Of a stretch of 48,247 nt of DNA, positions 37,425-45,900 are shown piece after piece. Within the stretch, counting starts at the first letter, position 1, and each line of letters begins with the position of its first letter. The translations under genes and the position numbers were made by a program. The stretch comes from Zoogloeaceae bacterium (GTDB lineage: Bacteria; Pseudomonadota; Gammaproteobacteria; Burkholderiales; Rhodocyclaceae): NCBI GenBank assembly GCA_031288305.1, contig JAITRP010000058.1, forward strand, positions 1 to 48,247, in the 5' to 3' direction. The notes below the pieces were generated by a model. It worked only from the letters and a program-made list of their open reading frames with translations. It ran no database searches and was not told the DNA's origin.

Positions 37425-38497
37425 GATGGATCAAACCTCCTCAAAGCCAGGCCGCACACGGTCAACAGGGAAGCCGCGTCACTTTGCAGACTGTTGCCGC
37501 GGACATTGCTGGAAATCGTCATGCCGGCAAAGGGATTGGCAATGACGGTATTGACCTGCGTCCGGCTCGCCACCTGATTGGCAATCCCTTGAATCGCGGC
37601 GCAGCCGCCTGCCAGCATGATGAGATCGACTCTGTCGAATTGCGTGGCGGTAAAGAAGAATTGCAGGGCACGCGCGACTTCCAGCGACAGGTTCTCGGAA
37701 AACTGCGGCAGCAGGTCCGTCTCGTAGTCGCCCGGCAGATCCCCTGTGCGCTTGGCGGTTTCGGCTTCGGAATAACTCATGCCATAGCGCCGCACGATAT
37801 CCTGGGTGAGCATCCCGCCGCCAAACACCGATTCCTTGGTATAGACGGCGGCATCGCCACGCAACACGGAAAGCCGCATGGTATTCATGCCGATATCCAC
37901 CAGCGCCACCAGGGACGAAGAATGGAGATCGGGCAATTGCTGGACGATCAAATCAAACGCCAGTTGCGAGGCGTAGGATTCGACATCCATCACCACTGGC
38001 TTCAGGCCAGCGCCCTCCGCCACCGTCAGACGGTCTTCCACGCGGTCCTTCTTGGACGCGACGATCAATACCTCCTGATCGCCTGATGACGCGGGCGCGG
38101 GACCCAACACCTGATAGTCCAGATTGATTTCGTCGATGGAAAACGGAATGTACTGGCTGGCCTCCGACTCTACCAGCGCGTCCAGTTCCTCATCGCGCAA
38201 GCCATCCGGCACGATGATCTTCTTGGAAATGACGGCTGACGCGGGCAGCGCCATCGCCACGTTGCGCACGGAAGTCGACATGCGCCTCCAGGCATTGCGT
38301 ACGCCTGATATGACAGCGTCTACGTTGGCAATGTTGCCATCCGTGACAGCGTCCTTGGGCAGGACTTCGATCGCGTACCGCTCAACACGAAAGTCGTTGC
38401 GCCCCACAGCAGACAGTTCCAGCATCTTCACTGCGGACGAACAAACGTCCAACCCAAGCAGGGAACGCGCCTTGGGATTGAAAAAGGACAGAGCCAA
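37421..38497 (-). CDS. pilM: Type IV pilus assembly ATPase-like protein PilM
   Basis: SLLGLDVCSSAVKMLELS and LVDIGMNTMRLSVLRG motifs. TTG start proposed at 38497 behind SD GGAGGTGATC. Confidence 0.95.
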   Translation of the reverse strand: MALSFFNPKARSLLGLDVCSSAVKMLELSAVGRNDFRVERYAIEVLPKDAVTDGNIANVDAVISGVRNAWRRMSTSVRNVAMALPASAVISKKIIVPDGLRDEELDALVESEASQYIPFSIDEINLDYQVLGPAPASSGDQEVLIVASKKDRVEDRLTVAEGAGLKPVVMDVESYASQLAFDLIVQQLPDLHSSSLVALVDIGMNTMRLSVLRGDAAVYTKESVFGGGMLTQDIVRRYGMSYSEAETAKRTGDLPGDYETDLLPQFSENLSLEVARALQFFFTATQFDRVDLIMLAGGCAAIQGIANQVASRTQVNTVIANPFAGMTISSNVRGNSLQSDAASLLTVCGLALRRFDPS

Positions 38498-38567
38498 GAT
38501 CACCTCCACTCTTCAAAAAAACTCGATAAAACCACGAGTTACGCCACAAACCGATAATTCACATTAA

Positions 38568-38596
38568 ATCCTAGCAATAAGTCTTGATAATGTAAA
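38568..38596 (-). promoter_or_regulatory. Putative sigma-70 promoter of pilMNOPQ
   Basis: Minus strand TTTACA-N17-TAGGAT upstream of pilM. Confidence 0.45.
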
Positions 38597-38659
38597 GCAA
38601 TTTATTACAAAAAAATTATGTTGTGTTAGAACGCGATGCGGAGACGGGTAGACGGCGGG

Positions 38660-38665
38660 TATAAT
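38660..38665 (+). promoter_or_regulatory. Putative -10 box (TATAAT) of the PBP1A gene
   Basis: Perfect TATAAT 32 nt upstream of ATG 38697; no clear -35. Confidence 0.5.
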
Positions 38666-38696
38666 GCGCCACATTTCAACTTTCGACAATCCTGCG

Positions 38697-41060
38697 ATGT
38701 CTCTTGCGATTCCCTCCTTTTCCACGCTGCCTCTTGTCGTCCGCATCATACTCTATTCCATTGGCTTTGTGCTGGGCCTGATGCTCATTGGCGTCGCCAT
38801 CGCCGCCATCGTGGTGACGATCTGCTATCCCAGCCTGCCCGATCTGGACGCGCTCACCAATTATCAACCCAGAATCCCGCTGCGCATCTACAGCCGCGAC
38901 GGTCACCTGATCGGCGAATTCGGCGAGGAACGCCGCGCCCCGGTACATTTCCAGGAAGTGCCCGATACCCTGAAACAGGCGCTGCTGGCAGCGGAAGACG
39001 ACGAGTTCTATCAACACTACGGCATAGACCCGAAAGGCGTCTTGCGCGCGGTATATGTTAATATCATGGAAAGGGGACGGCGGCAGGGGGCTTCGACCAT
39101 CACCCAGCAGGTGGCGCGCAATTTTTTTCTCACTCCGGAAAAGACCCTGAAACGCAAGTTCTACGAGATCCTGCTGACACTGAAGATTGAACAGAATCTC
39201 AGCAAGGATCAGATATTTGAGTTGTACATCAACCAGATCTTCCTGGGGCAACACGCCTATGGTTTTGCGGCGGCTTCCCAGATCTATTTTGGCAAGCCCC
39301 TGGCGCGCATCAGCCTTGCCGAAGCCGCCATGCTGGCGGGGTTGCCCAAGACGCCCTCCAAAAACCCGGTCAGAGACCCAAAATATGCCCGCCAGCGCCA
39401 GGAATACGTGTTGCGGCGCATGTTCGAGCTGGGCTTCATCAGCGCGGAAGAGCGCCAGGAAGCGCTGTCGGAAGCCCTGGTCGTCAAACGCGACATCGGA
39501 CAACATGCCCTGCACGCCGAATATGTGGCGGAAATGGCGCGCCTGATCGCGGAAGAACAGTTTCCGGACACCGTCTACAGCGGCGGTCTGCAAGTCATCA
39601 CCACCATCAACATGACGGAACAGGAAGCCGCCTGGCGCGCCTTGCGTCAAGGCGTACTGGACTACGACCAGCGCCAGGGCTATCGCGGCGCGGAAGGATT
39701 CATCGATCTTGCGCGCTTTGCGCGAGGCGGCGCCGACGAATCCTCCGGCGACAATCCCGACAATACGCTGGATGCCGCCCTGCATGAATTCCCCTCTGTG
39801 GAAGACTTGCCGCCCGCCGTTGTGCTCAGCGCCTCGGCGCAGTCCGTCACGGCGCACATCCGGGATGGCGAGACGGTCACCTTATCCGGCGACGCCGTCA
39901 AATTCGCCGCCCGTCTGTTGAGCGACAAGGCAAGCCCCGATAAAAAACTGCGTCCCGGTTCCGTCATCCGCGTCAGCAAAAAGGACGACGGCCAATGGCA
40001 GATCGCGCAACTCCCCGATGTGGAAGCCGCCTTTGTCGCCGCCCATCCCGCGGACGGGAGCGCGCGCGCGCTGGTGGGCGGCTTCGATTTCAATCTGGGA
40101 TCGTACAACCGGGTCACCCAGGCATGGCGGCAACCGGGTTCCAGTTTCAAGCCCTTCATCTATTCGGCGGCGCTGGAAAAAGGCTTTTCGCCCGCCAGCG
40201 TCGTGCCGGACGAACCCATGACGCTCAGCGCGGAAGTCACGGGCGAAAGGCCATGGGAACCCAAGAACTACGACGGCAAATACGATGGCCCGATCACCTT
40301 GCGCAAGGGGTTGGCGCGTTCCAAGAACATGGTTTCCATCCGTGTGCTCCAGGACATCAGCGCGCGCTATGCCCAGGATTACATCACCCGTTTCGGTTTT
40401 GACGCCGCGCGCCATCCGCCCTATCTGACCATGGCGCTGGGCGCGGGTTCCGTCACGCCCTGGCAGATGGCGGCAGGCTATGCCGTGTTCGCCAACGGCG
40501 GTTATCGCATCCGCCCCTACATCGTGCAGGAAATCCGTAACGCGCAGGGGCAGGTATTGGCGCAGGCCGCGCCCGTCAAGGCGGGCGACGAAAAACAACG
40601 CGCCATTGATCCCAGGAACGCCTATCTGATGTATTCCATGCTGCACGATGTCGCGGTCTACGGCACCGCCGGACGCGCCTCGGCCACCTTGAAGCGGCGC
40701 GATCTGGCAGGCAAGACCGGCACCACCAACGATTACCATGACGCCTGGTTCTGTGGTTTCCAGCAAACCATCGTCGGCTGCGCCTGGGTTGGCTTTGACC
40801 AGCCGCGCAAGCTGGGATCCCGGGAAACCGGCGGCTTTACGGCGCTTCCCATCTGGATCGATTTCATGCGCCAGGTATTGAAGGATGTGCCGGAAGCGCC
40901 GCAGGCGCGTCCCAAAGGCATCGTCAATGCCTATGACGATCTGTATTACAGCGAAAACGTGCCGCCGCCGCCGGAACTTGAGGACCCCAGCATGCCGGAA
41001 GAAGGCTTTTCCCTCTCGACGTCCGTTTCGCCGCCGCCCGGCAGCATCGCGCCCTTTTGA
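38697..41060 (+). CDS. mrcA: Penicillin-binding protein 1A (bifunctional GT51/transpeptidase)
   Basis: EDDEFYQHYGIDPKGVLRA and GASTITQQVARNFFL (GT51); SSFK, SKN and KTGTTND (transpeptidase). Confidence 0.97.
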   Translation: MSLAIPSFSTLPLVVRIILYSIGFVLGLMLIGVAIAAIVVTICYPSLPDLDALTNYQPRIPLRIYSRDGHLIGEFGEERRAPVHFQEVPDTLKQALLAAEDDEFYQHYGIDPKGVLRAVYVNIMERGRRQGASTITQQVARNFFLTPEKTLKRKFYEILLTLKIEQNLSKDQIFELYINQIFLGQHAYGFAAASQIYFGKPLARISLAEAAMLAGLPKTPSKNPVRDPKYARQRQEYVLRRMFELGFISAEERQEALSEALVVKRDIGQHALHAEYVAEMARLIAEEQFPDTVYSGGLQVITTINMTEQEAAWRALRQGVLDYDQRQGYRGAEGFIDLARFARGGADESSGDNPDNTLDAALHEFPSVEDLPPAVVLSASAQSVTAHIRDGETVTLSGDAVKFAARLLSDKASPDKKLRPGSVIRVSKKDDGQWQIAQLPDVEAAFVAAHPADGSARALVGGFDFNLGSYNRVTQAWRQPGSSFKPFIYSAALEKGFSPASVVPDEPMTLSAEVTGERPWEPKNYDGKYDGPITLRKGLARSKNMVSIRVLQDISARYAQDYITRFGFDAARHPPYLTMALGAGSVTPWQMAAGYAVFANGGYRIRPYIVQEIRNAQGQVLAQAAPVKAGDEKQRAIDPRNAYLMYSMLHDVAVYGTAGRASATLKRRDLAGKTGTTNDYHDAWFCGFQQTIVGCAWVGFDQPRKLGSRETGGFTALPIWIDFMRQVLKDVPEAPQARPKGIVNAYDDLYYSENVPPPPELEDPSMPEEGFSLSTSVSPPPGSIAPF

Positions 41061-41075
41061 CAGAGGCGCGCCTGC

Positions 41076-42680
41076 TCACGGCAAGCCGATGATCTGGCGA
41101 TCCTTCGGCCAGCGGATGCGGTAGTCGGCGGTAAAGCTCGCATCCTGCCCCGCGTCCAGGGTGTGCTTCCAGGCGACGACGCCCTTTTGTCCGCGCCAGT
41201 CTTCCTCACTCACGGCGGGGGTGAAGCGGCGCTCGATTTCCACCGCGTCATTGCGCCCGACCGGGCTGGATTCCAGCACCACGATGTCGACGGCGCGCCG
41301 GTGCCAGTTGGTAACATCATAGGTGTCGGTGATCCGCCGCTCGGCATATTGGCCGACGAAGCCGCTCTTGCCCTGTTGGTCTTCTCCGGGCTGATGGGCA
41401 ACCTGGATCAGGTCGTCGCGGCCAAAGGGAAGGAGGAGAACTTTTCGGCCATTCTGGTTGGCGTTCCAGTTCGTCGCGCCGATGAAAGCGCCGTTCCGGT
41501 AAAGCCGCATCTCGCCCGCCGGCCAGACGCCGTCCGGCAATTCGCCGCGCGCGACGAGATAGGCGGCTTTTTCCAGGCGCGGCACGATTTCCAGCTCCAG
41601 CTTCACGGGAATGTCCAATCCGCCCAGGGAAACCGCGACCTTCCTGCCGTCGGCGGGCAGCGACACCGTGCCGGGAATCGCGTATTCGGTGGCGTATTCG
41701 CTCTGTTCGACTTCGACCTCGAACAGAGGGCCTTGCGTGGCGCGCATCTGAGACCTGGACATTCCTGCCGGCATGGCGGCTGCCGCATCCGCCGCGAACG
41801 CCTTGTTCCTCCGGGCGTCATCCAGCAAATTCACGTTCCACGGATAAGGCTGCGGGCCGCTGGCGCTGCGCCGGGGGCTGCTGGTGGAAAGCGAAAGGCG
41901 GACGCGGCTCCAGTCTTCTCCGCTGCGCTGGGCGATTTGCGCGGCGAGTTCCAGGCGGAGCGTGCCGCGTCCCGAATCGAGCAGGGCGCGATAGGCCGGA
42001 CGCCAACCCGCGTCGGCGAAAAGATAGGAAAGACGCACCTCGCCGTCGTTTTTCGCCCGCAGGCGCACGGACAGGGTGCGCACGCTATCGACATTCGGGC
42101 GAATACGCGCCAGATCTTCGTTTGCGGCTTTCAACTCCTTTTCGAGATCGCGTTTTTGCGTCTCGGCTTCCAGGATGCGCCGTTCCGCCTGAAGGCTCCC
42201 CTGGCGGATGACTTCCAGGGCGCGCGCCGGATTGCCGGAGGCTTCCACGGCGGAAGCCTGGCCGGGGGACGCGAGCGCCTCCAGGTATTTCAATTCGCGT
42301 TCCGCCGCCTTGCGTTCCACGTCCATCGCCTTCAAACGGTCGGAGAGTTTTCGCACGGTTGCTTCCAGCCGCGCTTCCTCGGCGTTGAGCGGCCCGCTGC
42401 GGGCGCTGTCCCGCCAGACGAGTTCGCCGATTTCGATGCCGCCGTCCGCCTCGACGCGCACGCTCGTCGCGTCGAAATTGGCCGGCAGACCGGTGATCTC
42501 CAGGCTCTCCGCCCCCGCCTTCACCCGCGCCGCGCGCTCGACCAGGGCGCTGCCGGGATAGAGCACAATACGAGTAACCGGCGCAGAAGGCGCGGAAAAA
42601 ACCGCAGCGGGCGGTGCGGCAAACAAGGGAAGGGAAAGCAGGACAAGGACAAGAAGCGATGCGTGCGCAAAGGTCTTCAT
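41076..42680 (-). CDS. DUF4139 domain-containing (mucoidy inhibitor MuiA-like) secreted protein
   Basis: Signal peptide, ITRIVLYPGSALVERAARVKAGAESLEITGLPANFDATSVRVE N-terminal domain, coiled coil, and C-terminal DUF4139-like region. Confidence 0.82.
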   Translation of the reverse strand: MKTFAHASLLVLVLLSLPLFAAPPAAVFSAPSAPVTRIVLYPGSALVERAARVKAGAESLEITGLPANFDATSVRVEADGGIEIGELVWRDSARSGPLNAEEARLEATVRKLSDRLKAMDVERKAAERELKYLEALASPGQASAVEASGNPARALEVIRQGSLQAERRILEAETQKRDLEKELKAANEDLARIRPNVDSVRTLSVRLRAKNDGEVRLSYLFADAGWRPAYRALLDSGRGTLRLELAAQIAQRSGEDWSRVRLSLSTSSPRRSASGPQPYPWNVNLLDDARRNKAFAADAAAAMPAGMSRSQMRATQGPLFEVEVEQSEYATEYAIPGTVSLPADGRKVAVSLGGLDIPVKLELEIVPRLEKAAYLVARGELPDGVWPAGEMRLYRNGAFIGATNWNANQNGRKVLLLPFGRDDLIQVAHQPGEDQQGKSGFVGQYAERRITDTYDVTNWHRRAVDIVVLESSPVGRNDAVEIERRFTPAVSEEDWRGQKGVVAWKHTLDAGQDASFTADYRIRWPKDRQIIGLP

Positions 42681-42825
42681 GAGCGAGGACTCCATCCGGG
42701 AATAAGGTTAGCGACATATGGTACCGCAAACCCGCGCAAATACGGGCCAATTCGAAGTGGAGGAAAAAACCTTGCCAAGGGAAGCGGACAAACAGGCGCT
42801 TTCACCCACACCATACGGCAGCTTT

Positions 42826-42868
42826 ATGCAATTACCCTACCAATGGCATTCATGCGATTGCCCTGCCA
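42826..42868. repeat. Imperfect 17-bp direct repeat, 26-bp period
   Basis: ATGCAATTACCCTACCA and ATGCGATTGCCCTGCCA (14/17), upstream of the alpha-2-macroglobulin gene. Confidence 0.6.
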
Positions 42869-42949
42869 GAAGAAGACTTTTCATGGTGATTGCCGTTGAA
42901 CCCTGATAGAATCTCCTGACATTTTGGGAAAACGTTCAGGAGAAAAATC

Positions 42950-45900
42950 ATGGGTTTGGCAAAACGTGGATTGGGCGGGTTCATGACGCTGACGCTGGCG
43001 GTGGTGCTGGCGGTGGTTCTGGGCGTTGCCTTGGGGTATGGCCTGAAAAATGGCGTACTGACGGAAGATGCCGCCGAAGAAGCGGTCTCGCCGGAACTCG
43101 AAGCCTTCGAGGAGGCCAACACCGGCCCCATCGAGCTGGTCGAGCTCAATAATCGCGATCTCGATGGTTCGCCCGCACTGGCGCTCACCTTCACCCAGCC
43201 TCTGGACGCGCGCCAGAGTTATGATGAATTCATCCAGGTGTTCGAGATGCCCCTGCGCGATCAGGATAAATCGAACAGGAGATACTACGACGAGGATGAG
43301 GACAATCCCCGCCCCGGCGTCAAGGCGTCGGTGACGGCCAGCACAGCGCCCGCCGATGTGGATAGCGAGGGCGGCGCGCTCGTCAAGGGTTCCTGGGTGG
43401 TGGGCGAAAATCCTCGTCTTTTGTTCTTTCCCCACATCAAGCCGGAAACCCGTTACGTGGTGCGCGTTTCCCCTGGCGTTCCGGCGAGGAGCGGGCAGAA
43501 GACCGTGGCGGAATCGCGTTACGGCATCCTGACCGCGGCGGTTTCCCCGGCCTATTACTTCGCCAGCAAGGGCGTGGTGCTGCCCGCCCGGCAAAACGGC
43601 GGCCTGCCGGTCGTCACCGTCAATGTGCCGGAAGTCGATATCCAGTTCCTGAAAGTCAAGCCCGAACAACTTTCCAGCTTTTTGAGCCGGGTCATCGGCG
43701 GAAGAAATGGCCCGGTGGACGAAGAGGATGCGGAGTATTACGGCGGCAACCCCAGACTGAAGGGCGCGGTCGACAACTGGGAACTCGATCGCTTCCACCA
43801 CCTGACGGAGAGCGTCTACGCTGGCCGTTTCCTGACCGAGCAGAAGGAAAACCGGCGCGGCGTGACCTTCATTCCCGTGGAGGACATCAAGGAACTCTCG
43901 GAGCCGGGCATCTATGTCGTGGTCATGAGCCAGCCCAACCGCTTTCGTTACGACCATCAGGTCACGTACTTTTATACCAGCAACCTGGGGCTGCACACCC
44001 GCCTGTTCGAGAAGGGGGCGGACGCCTACGTGAGCGCCCTGGACAAGGGCACGGCCATTGCCGGCGTGGAAGTCTCCTGGCTCGACCAACAAGGCAAGAT
44101 TCTCCTGCAAGGGAAGACGGACAAGGAAGGCCGCGCGCATTTCGCGGAACGTCCGGCGGAAGCCAGGGTCATCCTGGCGCGTCAGGAAAAGCAGGTGTCC
44201 CTGATCGCGCTGCGCGAACCGGCGCTGGATTTGTCCGAATATGACATCGGCGGCGTTCCTGGCCGCGCGGTGAGCCTCTTTGCCTATTCCGGGCGCAATC
44301 TCTACCGTCCCGGCGAAACCTTCGACGTTTCCGTGCTGGCGCGCGACGCCGACGGCCATCCCGTCCCCGCGCAGCCCATCCAGGCCATTCTGAAAGCGCC
44401 CGACGGCAAGGCGCAATTCACCGCCGCCTGGCAGCCCAGCGACGTCTTTTCCGGCTATTACCAGCAGGCGCTGGAAATCCCGGCGGACGCGGCCACCGGC
44501 TTCTGGAACCTGGAACTGCGCGCCGACCCCGCCGACAAGCGTCCCAGCGTCACCTACCGCTTCGGCGTGGAGGAATTCCTGCCGGAACGCATGAAGCTGG
44601 ATCTGTCGGTGAAAAACGCTCAACTGGACAAGGATCATCCCTTTGACCTGGAAGTCGAGGGCAATTACCTCTATGGCGCGCCCGCCGCGGGCAACCGGCT
44701 TCTGGGCGTGGCGCAGTTCTCGCGCAACAAGAATCCCCTGTCCGAAAAACTCCCCGGCTTCGAGTTCGGCGACGCCAACGAGGATTCCGCCCGGCATCGG
44801 GAAGAATTGCCCGAAACGGCGCTCGATGATGACGGCAAGGCGCAACTCGGCATCAATCTGGAAAAGGTCGCCAGCCGCCATTCGCCCTTCACGGCGCGCG
44901 CGACCATGAGCCTGCTGGAATCCGGCGGGCGTCCGGTCATCCGTTCCCTGGAGCGCACCTATTGGCCCGCGCCCTGGCTTTTTGCCGTGCGCCCGCTCTT
45001 TGCCGGCGAATACGCGCGGGAGGGAAGCCTTGCCAATTTCGAGGTGGCACGGGTCGACGCGCAGGGGAATTTTTCCGCCGGGGTCTTTCCGGCGCGCCTT
45101 TTCCGGGAAGACCGGACACACTACTGGCGCTTCGAAGACCAGCGCGGCTGGCATTCCGGTTATACGGAAACCGACGAACTGGTCGCCTCGACCACGGTCA
45201 CGCTGCCGCAGACCGGACGCGGCAAGATTGCCGTGCCGGTGCGCTATGGTCGTTACCGGCTGGAAATCAACGACCCGGAAACGGGCAAGCGCCTCGCCTA
45301 TCGCTTCTATGCGGGCTGGAGCGCCCAGGCGGATGAAAGCCAGGGCATCCGTCCCGACCGGGTGAACCTGAAGCTGGAAAAACCCGCCTACCGCGAAGGA
45401 GAAACCGCGCGGCTGACGATCACCCCGCCGCACGCGGGCGAAGCCCTGGTTACCGTGGAAGGCGACCGCACCCTGTGGGTGAAGCGCCTTTCCCTGCCCG
45501 CCGAGGGCGCGACCGTCGACATTCCAGTGGATAAATCCTGGCTGCGCCATGACCTCTATGTTTCCGTGCTGGTCATGCGTCCCGGCGAAAGCGGCGCGAA
45601 GGTGACGCCCGCGCGCGCCCTGGGGCTGGTCTATCTGCCGCTGGAGCGGGGCGAGCGCAAGCTGGAAGTGAAGCTCGACGCGCCGCAACGGATGCTGCCC
45701 GACACGCCGCTCAAGGTGAAGGTCAAGGCGCCCGGCGCGAAGGGACAAAAGGCGCAGGTGACGCTTTCCGCCGTTGATGTGGGCATCCTGAACATCACCA
45801 ATTTCAAGACGCCCGACCCGTTCAGCCATTTCTTTGGCAAATTGCGTTATGGCGCGGATCAATACGACGTCTATGGCCGCCTGATCGAGAAAATGGCCGG

